From the NCBI GenBank assembly GCA_964505325.1, contig CAZDHT010000071.1:1-20441 (forward strand): a stretch of DNA of 20,441 nucleotides. The letters are read 5' to 3'. The DNA is from CAZDHT01 sp964505325. Its GTDB lineage: Bacteria > Planctomycetota > PUPC01. Shown here one piece after another: positions 6,457 to 15,139 of this stretch (position 1 is its first letter; each line of letters starts with the position of its first letter). The translations under genes were made by a program, and so were the position numbers. The notes beneath the pieces are model-generated. The model did not search any database, was not told where the DNA came from, and was given only the letters and a program-made list of their open reading frames with translations.

Positions 6457-8784
6457 TCACCTCCAGATCCTGATCCGGTTCCTGTCCTTGGTGACGGTGA
6501 CGTTCCGCAGTGTTACCAGCCCCCACTCATCCGCGCTCACCGTGCCGGACTGGACGACCTTCTGGTCGTTCAAGCTGATGTTGGTCCATTTGAACCGGTC
6601 GCCCGGCCGGGGCTTGAATCGCCTGCAATGCCGCGGCGTCACGTCGACGGTGCAGGAGTCCTCCGGGCAGGAGTTGACTACCCACACCAGCATCTGCCAC
6701 GCGTCCTTCTTGTCGACGTGGCCCTTCGTGTTGTCCCAGATCACGTAGCCGTTCATCTGGCCGCAGGACTGCCCATCGGTCGGGTCGCCGTTGCCGGGGT
6801 TGTTGTCGAGCGAGCAATTGGAGAACGCCGGGATGCTGGCGTCCCATCGGATCACGCCGAACATCTTCGCGACCTCGGGCTGAATGGAGCGGACCTGCTG
6901 GTGCCCGCCGGGGTCGTCGCCGCCGGTACTCCACGCGGCGATGAACGGCTGCCGCGCGTCGCGGAGCGCCGCCATCCCGCGCGGGTCATCCTGCCAGCCG
7001 AACTCCGACGTGTGGCCGCTGTCCTTGCCCGTGCCGGAGCTGACCATCACCAGCGGGATGTCCCGGCCGGGGTTCTGCCGGAGGTACCAGCCCAGGCTCA
7101 GGACGTTCCAGGCGTCATGGCCGTCAACGGTCCGCGCGCTGCCTCGCGGCCCCAGGAGGGTCGGCAGGGCCCCGCTCCCGGGCGCCCAGGCCTTGTCGTA
7201 GCTCGCCGTGTAGTTGCCGAGGTAGATGCGGCGGAAGATCTCCGGGTGCCGGACCCCGAAATGGAGCGGGCCGCTGTCATGCTGGCCACCGAACACCTTG
7301 GCCCGGTCGATCTTCCAGGTCTGCATCGCCCAGCCGATCACGCGCACGAAGTAGCGTTCGGAGAAGTAATCGACCTTGCACTCTTTGAACGAGCGGAGCG
7401 TGGCTCGGCCCTCATTGTACAAGAGGTCGCCGTCCCCGCCGTACCCGGCCTGGTGCTCGATGAGCAGTGTCAGCGCCGAGCGCGACGGCGTGCGCAGCGC
7501 CCCGACGATGTTGAACCCGCCGTGGAAGCCGTCGATGATCATGGGGAAGGGCGGCTTGAGCTTCTCCGGCTCGCCGACCAGGACGTGCAGGGCGCGTCGG
7601 GGCAAATTCGCGTACGGCGGCGCCGGCCAGAACAGGTACCAGCGCTCCAGGATGCCGTGGCCGTACCTGATTTCCTGGAGCCGCTGAAGGACCGGCCGCG
7701 GCGGCTCGGGCTTCTCGGCGACCGGCGCCGCCAGGCTATTCGCGTCGCTGATGTCGCGAACGTTCTCCGTCCCCGCCAACACGCACGTCACCGCGTAGTA
7801 CGCCTTGGCCGGTTTCTTCGGCGTGTGGACGTAGATCGCCTCGCCGGCGTTGACCGGCACCCCGTCCTCGACACAGCAAACGGGGATGATCGAGCCGCCG
7901 ACCTCTTTCTGGTCGATGTACTCGCCCTTGAACGTGACGACCGCCATCTTCTGGTCGTAGATGGAGAGCGGCGCCGCCGCGCCGACCAGCTCGGCCTCAT
8001 GGATGTTCGCCGCGGTGATCCGCTCGGTGTGGCGATAGACCCGGTAGCGGACCTGCGCGACGATGCGGACCCTCTTTGCCGGCCGGATGCCCTGGAAGCC
8101 GCTGGGCTTGTCGCGGAGTTCCATCCCCTGGAGGCGCCGCAGCGTCTTGAGCGTGATCGCCGGCACGCGCGCCAGGCCGCGCCAGCCGGCGCCCGGCTCT
8201 TTGGCGGCCGTGTTCCCTTTGCGCGAGAACTTCTCGACGTAGAACACGCTCCCCTTCGGCGGCCGAAACGCCTCGTGCTCGCGCCAGACCAGGAACGTCT
8301 GGCCGTGGTGGTGGACGACCCGCAGGCCGGTCACCTGCTCGGGCGCCTGCTTGGCCTTGCCAACGTAGCGGATTTCCAGGAGCGAGCGGCTGGGCAGCAG
8401 CCCCTCGAAGTTCGCCACCTCGAACCCCGTGTTGCTCTTCGGCGCCGCCGCCCACTTGCGGGCCGCTTCGGTCGCGTCGAACGAGCGATACCACGGCGCC
8501 TCCAGCACGAGCGGCTTTTCCCCGGCCAGAACCCGGGCCGGCTCGGTCGGCTGTCGCCCCTGATAGGTTGAACAGTACAGCGACGCATGATGGACCTTCG
8601 CGCCCTTCGGCAGCGCGGTCAGGTCGAACACGAGCCGCGTCACCTTGCCCTGGCTTACCGTCAATGCGCCCGGATGCGAGCAAGCCATGCCCGCCGCGCC
8701 CCAGCGCTCGGAGACGACTTCGCCGTGCACGGCGAGCGGCATCATGCAGCAGACAGCAGTGAGCAGTAGTAGGCGCCTCATCAT
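6457..8784 (-). CDS. Secreted alpha/beta-hydrolase-fold paralog lacking the serine nucleophile motif
   Basis: 775 residues with a signal peptide 1-21 (MMRRLLLLTAVCCMMPLAVHG). A GGAGGG site sits 10 nt or less upstream and overlaps the preceding gene's TGA. Order: DNRLRE-like 22-142 (VFDLTALPKGAKVHHA; SFDATEAARKW); an Fn3-like region with a long insertion (~148-385; YRVYRHTERIT); a hydrolase-like domain ~390-640; and the C-terminal module ~706-775 (VTPRHCRRF, KWTNISL, WGLVTLRNV). At the nucleophile elbow, where its paralog has GASMGGSG, it reads FGGQHDSG. Aligned without gaps on the following R-H-P, the serine position is Gly500. GKDSG is retained at the acid position, and a histidine follows in DPGGHQQ. 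Loss of activity is likely but not proven. It may bind substrate rather than cleave it. Confidence 0.8.
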   Translation of the reverse strand: MMRRLLLLTAVCCMMPLAVHGEVVSERWGAAGMACSHPGALTVSQGKVTRLVFDLTALPKGAKVHHASLYCSTYQGRQPTEPARVLAGEKPLVLEAPWYRSFDATEAARKWAAAPKSNTGFEVANFEGLLPSRSLLEIRYVGKAKQAPEQVTGLRVVHHHGQTFLVWREHEAFRPPKGSVFYVEKFSRKGNTAAKEPGAGWRGLARVPAITLKTLRRLQGMELRDKPSGFQGIRPAKRVRIVAQVRYRVYRHTERITAANIHEAELVGAAAPLSIYDQKMAVVTFKGEYIDQKEVGGSIIPVCCVEDGVPVNAGEAIYVHTPKKPAKAYYAVTCVLAGTENVRDISDANSLAAPVAEKPEPPRPVLQRLQEIRYGHGILERWYLFWPAPPYANLPRRALHVLVGEPEKLKPPFPMIIDGFHGGFNIVGALRTPSRSALTLLIEHQAGYGGDGDLLYNEGRATLRSFKECKVDYFSERYFVRVIGWAMQTWKIDRAKVFGGQHDSGPLHFGVRHPEIFRRIYLGNYTASYDKAWAPGSGALPTLLGPRGSARTVDGHDAWNVLSLGWYLRQNPGRDIPLVMVSSGTGKDSGHTSEFGWQDDPRGMAALRDARQPFIAAWSTGGDDPGGHQQVRSIQPEVAKMFGVIRWDASIPAFSNCSLDNNPGNGDPTDGQSCGQMNGYVIWDNTKGHVDKKDAWQMLVWVVNSCPEDSCTVDVTPRHCRRFKPRPGDRFKWTNISLNDQKVVQSGTVSADEWGLVTLRNVTVTKDRNRIRIWR

Positions 8785-8794
8785 CCGACCCTCC

Positions 8795-11737
8795 TCACTG
8801 CTTCGGGGTGATGACCAGCCGGCTCACGCCGGAGAACTTCACGCCCTTGAGCACGAGCAGGCCGTCCTTGCCCGCGGTCACTTCGCCCTTCTGGAGCTCG
8901 GTCTTGCCGTCGAGGCTCGTGTTCTTCCAGGCGTACGCCGCCCGCGGCTCGACCTTGAATTGCTGGAGCCGCCGAGGGATCACGTCGGCGACGGTGTCGC
9001 CGCGGCCGCGCATGAAGATGGTGACCTCGAACTTGCCGGGCTCGTCGACGATGTCCTTCCAGCGGAAGTGCCGGTTGAAATCGCCCATCCCACCTTGGGC
9101 CGCGAGCTTCAGTCCCCGGCCGGACGTGAACGCGAGGAGCGCCTTGTTCCTGCGAATGTCCAGGCGGACGACGTTCGGGTACGTGCCGCTGTTGGATACC
9201 GGGACGTACCGTGCCCCGCCCCACCAGAAGTCGGTCATGATAGGGAAGTGCTTGGTGAGCGTCTGTTGGTAGAATTTGCGGCACTCGCTGTAGCCGGCGT
9301 TCGAGGTGACGGTCATGAACGGCAGCTCGGCGGACCCGGGCAGGTCGGCGATCATGCGGTTCACGTCGAGCAGCTCCCAGACATTTTCGCCGTCCCCGGC
9401 CTTCAGCTTCCACTCCGGTCTGCCCCAGATTCCCCGGAGGCCCCGCGCGGTCCTGATGCCGTGGCCGAGATCGTTCGCCGGCCCGACGTAATTGATGTAT
9501 GGATGCCCGGCGATGACGAGGTTGAACACGTCCGGATGCCGCAGGGCCAGGCGCAGCGCGCCGCTGGCCGATGCGCCGCCGCGGCAGCCCGTCACCAGGA
9601 CACGGTCCCGGTCGACCGGCCACTTTTTGCAGGCCCAGTCGATGAACGCCAGCAGCCGCCGCTCCGTGTACGGCTCGATGGCACCCTCGCTGAACGACCG
9701 TAACGTGCCTAGCGAGCTGTGATAGCCGTACCACCAGGTCCGGACCGGGAAGTCGTACGGGCAGATCACGATGCTGTCGCGCTCGATGCGGTAGTGCGTG
9801 CGCCAGAACGAATGGCCGTCGCGGTGCAGGTTCAGCTCGAGCGGCACATCCTTTCCGAGCGGCTCCGGCACGCCGACCGACCAGTTGTGGTATTCGGACG
9901 GCTTGTTGGTGAACGGCGGTGCCACCCAGCGCACGTAGTGGAGCCGCCTCTGCTTGAAGTTGTGGAACGGCATCCTGGGCAGCTCGCCTTGGAGGATCGG
10001 CAGGCCGGGGCCGCCAGCTATCTCTCTCACCACGCCCGTCGAGTTCTTGTCTGAGACGTCGCGCGTGTTCTGGACGCCGTTGACCGACGTCACCACGGCG
10101 TAGTACGCGGGACGCAGCATCTGCTTCGTCACGACCGGGGTGTGGACGTAAAGCCCCGTCCCGCGCGGCAGCGGCACCCCGCCGTCCTTGACGACGAACC
10201 GTTCGACCGGGCAGTCGCGGCCGAACTGGCCGTCGATGCTCGCCCCGCCGAACGGGTTCCCGTGCCCGGTCATCAGGCCCTTGGCGGTTGCGATGTAGAT
10301 GTCCACCGGCCGGTCGATGTTGCGGGCGTTGACGTTCCAGCACGACAGCGGCTTGGCTACTGCGATCAACTCGGTCTGATGAAGGTTCTTGGCCGTGATT
10401 CGCCGGGTGTGCCGGTATACGCAGTAACGCATTCGGTTCTTCTGGTCGAGGTTGGCCAGGATCGCTTTGAGCTGCCCCCATTTGATCTCGTCCTGGCCGA
10501 CCGGGTCGCTGACCTCTTTCCACGTGATGAACGTCTGGCCGAAGCGGTGGACGGCCTTCACGCCGGTGACCTGCGGCGGGACTTCCGCCGGTTTGCCCTC
10601 GTACCAGATGTCCAGACTGGTAGCCTTCGAGTTCCAGAGCGGGCAGGTCTTGACGAAAAGGCCGCCGTTCGTCTTTCCACCGGCCCAGTTCTGTACGGCC
10701 TTCGTGGCGTCGAACCGGTCGTACCACGGCCCGCGAAGCGATAGCGGTGCGCCGGCTGCCTTTGCCGTGCCGCCGGGCTTGAACTCGTCGAACAGCGGGA
10801 AGACCTCGATGCGGGTCCTCGCCTCGTTCAGCATGCCGTCGATCTTCTCGCTGCGGAACACCAGCAGATCCGCTCGAAGGACCCGCACGTTCGGTGGGAG
10901 CTCCGACAGGTCAAACCGGACGACGCCCTCGCCGTTGGCCGCGGGCAGGACTGTGGCAGACGTCTTCCGGGCTACGGGTTCCTTCTTCGGCTTGGGCGGC
11001 GGCGGGTTCCCGAAGACCAGCACGCCGAACCGTTCCGGTACGTCGTAATCGTTGCGCATCGTTGGCGACCACGCGTTGTTCTCGCCGCGAGGCCCGGCGT
11101 GGCGGTTGCGGTAGAAGTTGCCGCGCCACCGCTTTGGCGCCTGCGGGCCCGCGCCGAGGGCGGCGAATGGGATCGCCAACTCCACCGACCAGCCGTTCTT
11201 ACCGATTGCGACCTTGTGACGGGCGCCGGAGTTCCACTCACCGCGCCGGTCCTTGGAATCGGCCAGTGCGCCGGCCGCGCCCACGATGAACTGGCACCAG
11301 CTCGAGCCGCCCCTCGGCGATAGGAACACCTCGATTGAGTCGTCCTGATATGCCGGCCCGTCGAACTTGGTCACGGTGCGGCGCAGCTTGTCCACGTCGG
11401 GCTCGTCCATGCTGAATCCCAGGTACAGTTGCCCGTCGTGGTGGAGCAGCAGCGCCTGGGTTGCTGCGCTCGGCCGGCCGCGGCCGGTCATCGTGCCCAT
11501 GGCGAGCGGCGCCGCCTGCTTCCACACAGCATCGTCGAGCTTGCCGTCCACCACGGGCGCAGCGGTGGACTCCACGACATAGCCCGTCGGCAGCTTAGGC
11601 ACGTACTTGACCTCACCGGGCAGCCTCATCGGTGGCGTGCCCAGGCGGATGGTGCTCATCTCCGCGCCCGCCGAGCGGCAGCCCATCGCTGCCAGCACAA
11701 GGCAGAGCGCAACGAGCGAGTTCGCTTTCGCTCTCAT
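8795..11737 (-). CDS. Large secreted CBM9 + hydrolase-like protein, probably non-catalytic
   Basis: 980 residues and first gene of the operon. GGAGG lies 7 nt before the ATG. The signal ends at LAAMGC (Cys20, a weak lipobox). Order: CBM9-like domain 61-243 (VVDGKLDDAVW, DDSIEVFLSP, WSVELAIPF); Pro/Lys linker 244-255; DNRLRE-like 256-382 (VRFDLSELPPNVRVLRA, RFDATKAV); Fn3-like from 387 (VKAVHRFGQTFITW, YCVYRHTRRIT); alpha/beta-hydrolase-like ~630-880; and the shared C-terminal module ~910-980. The nucleophile elbow reads TGCRGGASASGA with no GxSxG: Gly721 is at the serine position in an ungapped alignment, or Cys718 if a loop insertion is allowed. The acid and His regions (SNAGYSEC; WWGGARY) also lack the paralog's Asp and His. 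CBM9-type domains bind polysaccharides, so a cell-surface glycan-binding role fits better than hydrolysis. Confidence 0.85.
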   Translation of the reverse strand: MRAKANSLVALCLVLAAMGCRSAGAEMSTIRLGTPPMRLPGEVKYVPKLPTGYVVESTAAPVVDGKLDDAVWKQAAPLAMGTMTGRGRPSAATQALLLHHDGQLYLGFSMDEPDVDKLRRTVTKFDGPAYQDDSIEVFLSPRGGSSWCQFIVGAAGALADSKDRRGEWNSGARHKVAIGKNGWSVELAIPFAALGAGPQAPKRWRGNFYRNRHAGPRGENNAWSPTMRNDYDVPERFGVLVFGNPPPPKPKKEPVARKTSATVLPAANGEGVVRFDLSELPPNVRVLRADLLVFRSEKIDGMLNEARTRIEVFPLFDEFKPGGTAKAAGAPLSLRGPWYDRFDATKAVQNWAGGKTNGGLFVKTCPLWNSKATSLDIWYEGKPAEVPPQVTGVKAVHRFGQTFITWKEVSDPVGQDEIKWGQLKAILANLDQKNRMRYCVYRHTRRITAKNLHQTELIAVAKPLSCWNVNARNIDRPVDIYIATAKGLMTGHGNPFGGASIDGQFGRDCPVERFVVKDGGVPLPRGTGLYVHTPVVTKQMLRPAYYAVVTSVNGVQNTRDVSDKNSTGVVREIAGGPGLPILQGELPRMPFHNFKQRRLHYVRWVAPPFTNKPSEYHNWSVGVPEPLGKDVPLELNLHRDGHSFWRTHYRIERDSIVICPYDFPVRTWWYGYHSSLGTLRSFSEGAIEPYTERRLLAFIDWACKKWPVDRDRVLVTGCRGGASASGALRLALRHPDVFNLVIAGHPYINYVGPANDLGHGIRTARGLRGIWGRPEWKLKAGDGENVWELLDVNRMIADLPGSAELPFMTVTSNAGYSECRKFYQQTLTKHFPIMTDFWWGGARYVPVSNSGTYPNVVRLDIRRNKALLAFTSGRGLKLAAQGGMGDFNRHFRWKDIVDEPGKFEVTIFMRGRGDTVADVIPRRLQQFKVEPRAAYAWKNTSLDGKTELQKGEVTAGKDGLLVLKGVKFSGVSRLVITPKQ

Positions 11738-11778
11738 CGTGAGACCTCCAGGGATAACGAGCGTGTAGGGTTCTCTAG

Positions 11779-11807
11779 TCTATACCACCGTGGTCGCACG
11801 CTGGCAA
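11779..11807 (-). promoter_or_regulatory. Sigma70-type promoter candidate for the esterase operon
   Basis: Read on the minus strand: TTGCCA (11807..11802), a 17-bp spacer, then TATAGA (11784..11779). The -35 box matches the consensus at 5 of 6 positions and the -10 box at 4 of 6. A transcript would start near 11771, giving a leader of about 35 nt with GGAGG before the ATG at 11737. Distance, spacing and orientation all fit. Confidence 0.55.
11784..11794. promoter_or_regulatory. Possible operator ACCAC-C-GTGGT inside the promoter
   Basis: A perfect 5-bp inverted repeat around one base sits against the -10 box and inside the spacer of the operon promoter, where a bound repressor would block RNA polymerase. 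No regulator gene is visible in the window, and so short a palindrome can arise by chance. Confidence 0.3.
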
Positions 11808-12011
11808 GTGGTCTTTGGAGAAGAAACTGTGATCCACGCAGTCGCCGCTCCACCGACGGACGGAGGTCACTTCGCGAAACTGCGTAGAAGGGGAGGAGCG
11901 ACATTAGGGTTGAGCCGCGGGCGGCGGCGGCTGGAAGCCGGCAATCGCGCGGCCCATGCGCCTTGGATCGGGATGTCAGCGCTCCGCGCATCGTCCGCGG
12001 ATCGTTTACGG

Positions 12012-12039
12012 TTTTCTAGTATTCTAGTATTCTAGAAAA
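12012..12039. promoter_or_regulatory. Symmetric block of three TTCTAG repeats at 8-bp spacing
   Basis: TTCTAG occurs at 12014, 12022 and 12030, each pair joined by TA. The outer arms TTTTCTAG and CTAGAAAA form a perfect inverted repeat centred exactly on the middle CTAG. It is a sharp AT-rich island in GC-rich sequence, between two divergent genes. A multi-site operator for a dimeric or tetrameric regulator is the simplest reading; a recombination or DNA-bending site is an alternative. Confidence 0.5.
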
Positions 12040-12114
12040 GTGTAAATCGCACGACAACCAGTGACGCGGTGTGTCCGGCGCTACCGCCGCATGACGCGGC
12101 GGTGCGCGAGCGCC

Positions 12115-12143
12115 TTGACTTCGCGCCGAAGGATTTGCACAAT
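12115..12143 (+). promoter_or_regulatory. Promoter candidate for the alpha-mannosidase gene
   Basis: TTGACT (12115..12120), a 17-bp spacer, then CACAAT (12138..12143). The -35 box matches at 5 of 6 and the -10 box at 4 of 6. It would give a leader of about 100 nt before the ATG at 12253. It lies about 75 bp downstream of the TTCTAG block. Confidence 0.4.
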
Positions 12144-12252
12144 CACCGGCCGTGGTCAGAGTCGGAGCGCCAGCGCAACAATGCAACGATGAGCGCAGCG
12201 TGCGGACCGCTAGGGCATTCCTACGAGAGGCTATACGCCGGAGAACCCTTTC

Positions 12253-15106
12253 ATGAGCACGTCAGCCATAGCCGAAATGAGGGGTTGCTTTCAACAGGCC
12301 TCCCGCGAGGCTCAGCACTATCTTGAGCGCTTCATCGCAGAGGTAACCTTCGCCGAGGGCCTGTTCGACCTGCATCCGCGCCGGGCTCCGACATGGAAGA
12401 AACTCATCACCAAGGCGACCGGCCGGGTGAAGGCTGCTCTCCCAAACGGGGACGCGAGGGCGCTGAAGTCCGCGATCAGCGAAGCCGAGAAGATCCTCGC
12501 CCCCATCTCAAAGGTGGCGAAGACCTATACCGTCTACTGCGTCGGGCACGGCCACATCGACATGAATTGGATGTGGTCGTGGCCGGAGACCGTCGCGACA
12601 ACCAATGACACCTTCAGCACCGTCCTGCGCCTGATGGACGAGTACCCGCAGTTCCATTATTCGCAGAGCCAAGCGAGCGTCTATGCGATTGTTGCGCAAC
12701 ACGCCCCGGACATGCTGAAGAGGATCCGCGCCCGCGTCAAGGAAGGCCGGTGGGAAGTGGTCGCCAGCCATTGGGTGGAGGGTGACAAGAACCTGGTGAG
12801 CGGCGAGAGCCTTTGCCGCCACCTTCTCTACACCCGCCGCTACATGCAGGAACTGTTTGCGCTGTCCCCCGAGGACGTCGTCATCGACTGGTCGCCCGAC
12901 ACGTTCGGCCACGCGGCCACGATCCCCGCCTATCTCGCACGGGGCGGAATCAGGCGGTACTACTGCTGCCGGCCCGGTAACGCTGCGTCGCGGCCCATGG
13001 CGTTCCGCTGGCGGGCCCCGGATGGATCAGAGGTCCTCGTCTATCGCGACTTCACCTGGTACAACGGCGTGATCGGGCCGGAGAACGCATCGAGCCTGCT
13101 GACGTTCTGCAAGGCGACCGGCATGCGGTCGTGGATGAACGTTTACGGCATCGGCGATCACGGCGGCGGTCCCACACGGCGGGACATCGAGCGGGCCCTG
13201 GACATGGACACCTGGCCCGTGTTCCCCGCGGTCAAGATGTCCACCACCAAGCCGTTCTATGAAGAGCTGGAGAAAGCGGCGGGCAAGCTGCCGGTCTTGC
13301 AGGAAGAGCTGAACTTCGAGTTCACAGGATGTTACACGTCGCAGTCTCTTATCAAGCAGGCCAACCGGTTCGCCGAGAGCCGGCTCTGCGACGCGGAGGC
13401 GGCGGCGGCGCTCGCATGGGGCGCACTGGGCCTGGACTATCCCGGCGACGCGCTGCGCGAAAGCTGGCAGAAGACGTTGTTCAATCACTTCCACGACATC
13501 CTCCCTGGGTCGGGCGTGCACGACACACGTACCTACGCGCACGGCCTGTTCCAGGACGCTGTTGCGACGTGCAGCATGGCCGAGACCAAGGCCCTGCGGC
13601 TGCTCGCGCGCAGCGTCGATACTTCCTTCGCTGAAGCACGGGGCGATGCTGACGTTCCCGCCGGGTTCGTGCGCTCGGCCGTCGGCGCCGGTGCCGGCTT
13701 CGGTTCCGGCACCGGCCGGATGTCTGCCGCAGAGCAGACCAAAGGCCACGGGCCAAGACCGTTCGTGATCTTCAACACACTGGCCCACGAACGCTCCGGC
13801 GTGGTGAGCGTCACCGTGTGGGACAATGCGCCGGCGGGGGTCCCGCACAAGATCGCGGACACCGCCTTCTCTGTCCTGACACCTTCCGGCAAGACACTAG
13901 CGGCCCAGAAGGTTGGGGAAGGGCACTACTGGGGGCACGACTACGTCACGCTGGCGTTTCCGATAGACCCGCTGTCCGGCTTCGGCTATGCCGCGTATGT
14001 CGTCGATGAGAACGAAACCCGGACCCGGAACCCGCTGGGGCGTCTCGGCGACCGGCTCGTGCTGGAGAACGAGTTGGTCAAGGCTGAGATCGACATCGCG
14101 AGCGGCACGATCAGGCGGCTCGTTCACAAAGCCTCCCGTGCGAACGTGATCACTCCGGCCCGTCCGGCCGGGCTCCTGGAGTTCGGGATCGAGCGGCCGC
14201 ACGGGATGAGCGCCTGGCGGCTGGACAAGCTGGGAAAGAGGACGGCTCCCCAGGTCAAGAGCTTCAGGCTGGCGGTCAACGGGCCCCACCTTGCACGGGC
14301 GGACTTCGGGCTGAGAATCCGCCGGTCCGAGTTCACCCTCCAATACGAGCTCCGGGCGCGCGACCCGAATCTGTACATCACCCTGGAAGGGACCTGGTTC
14401 GAACGGGGCACTCCCCGCAAGGGCGTCCCTAATCTCAGCATCGCTTTCCCGTTTGCACTGCGGAAAGCATCGGGCCGGTATGAAATCCCGTTCGGCGCGA
14501 TCGACCGCACGCAGAGCTCTGGCGAAGAGGTGCCCGCGATCCGATGGGCGCAGGTCAACGGTATGGCCGGGCGGAAGAAGGCCGGCTGCCTGCTGATCAA
14601 TGACAGCAAGCATGGACACTCGCTCGACGGCAGCACGCTCCGGCTCACTTTGATCCGGAGCAGCTACGAACCGGACCCGCTGCCGGAGATCCGGCAGCAC
14701 AAGATCCGGCTGGCGCTCTCGCCGTTCGCGGGCGAACTGTCCGTGGCGGACGCGATGCGTCTTGGCGCGACGCTCAACCAGCCGCTGCGGGCGGCCGGCA
14801 CCGACGTCCACAAAGGCAAGATGCCCAGGGCCGGGCAATTCATCTCCGTCCGGCCGGGCAACATCGTGCTCTCCTGCATCAAAAAGGCGGAGGGCGAGGA
14901 CGCACTGGTGGTCCGCGTCTTCGAGACAAGCGGGAAACGCACCGTAGCCCGGATCAAGCTGAACGGAAAGCTNNNNNNNNNNGGCCGAAACAGATGTTCT
15001 GGAGAGGCCGCTCCGCGCGTCGGGCCTGAAACGGACGGCCAACACCGTCTCGGTTCCCGTGCCCGCTTACGGCATCGCGACGGTGCTTCTGAAGACCGGC
15101 AAATGA
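12253..15106 (+). CDS. GH38 alpha-mannosidase, interrupted by an assembly gap
   Basis: Glycoside hydrolase family 38, a Zn-dependent retaining enzyme that removes alpha-mannosyl residues. The ATG has GGAG 9 nt upstream. Landmarks: GHGHIDMNWMW with His99, His101 and Asp103 (metal site); DWSPDTFGHAATIP with Asp216 as the likely nucleophile; GDHGGGPT; and FNHFHDILPGS (410-420) with further zinc and active-site residues. The C-terminal beta-sandwich region follows. The reading frame runs 906 full codons to the 10-N gap at 14973. Beyond it the proper ending is AETDVLERPL ... VPAYGIATVLLK, stopping at TGA 15104..15106. That is a different frame from a 10-nt read-through, so the true gap must be a multiple of three. 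A Gly/Ala linker with a DNA hairpin interrupts the protein near residue 480. No signal peptide is obvious, so it probably acts in the cytoplasm on imported oligosaccharides. Confidence 0.92.
13687..13716 (+). repeat. 11-bp perfect inverted repeat inside the mannosidase gene
   Basis: Arms GCCGGTGCCGG and CCGGCACCGGC flank CTTCGGTT. In RNA the loop can form a C(UUCG)G tetraloop, making a very stable hairpin. The encoded stretch is a Gly/Ala/Ser-rich linker (AVGAGAGFGSGTG) between the catalytic part and the beta-sandwich part. Confidence 0.6.
14973..14982. other. Assembly gap (10 N)
   Basis: Ten Ns near the 3' end of the mannosidase gene. The frames on either side only agree if the true length is a multiple of three, so 10 is a placeholder and not a measured size. 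Confidence 0.95.
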
Positions 15107-15139
15107 GCCGGCGTGCGGGAGGGCGCCCGAACGGATCGC

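Larger units (their letters stand above)
11738..12252. other. 515-bp divergent intergenic region
   Basis: No convincing gene lies here; the short frames inside lack ribosome-binding sites. It holds a promoter candidate for the leftward operon, an AT-rich TTCTAG repeat block, a promoter candidate for the mannosidase gene, and a minor GC-rich inverted repeat (AGCCGC/GCGGCT, 11913..11932). Each is listed separately where it can be supported. Confidence 0.7.

Noticed and set aside
5767..8571. A 934-codon open frame on the plus strand
   Set aside because: It is antisense to two clear secreted proteins, is Arg/Asp/Val-rich without domains, and is the usual antisense artefact of high-GC codon use.
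12069..12326. An 85-codon plus-strand frame before the mannosidase
   Set aside because: No ribosome-binding site, a different frame, and overlap with the true start.
13897..15045. A minus-strand frame across the N gap
   Set aside because: It is a shadow of the mannosidase gene, whose motifs are unmistakable.
15107..15139. GGGCGCCC palindrome between convergent genes as a terminator
   Set aside because: It has no loop and no T-run.
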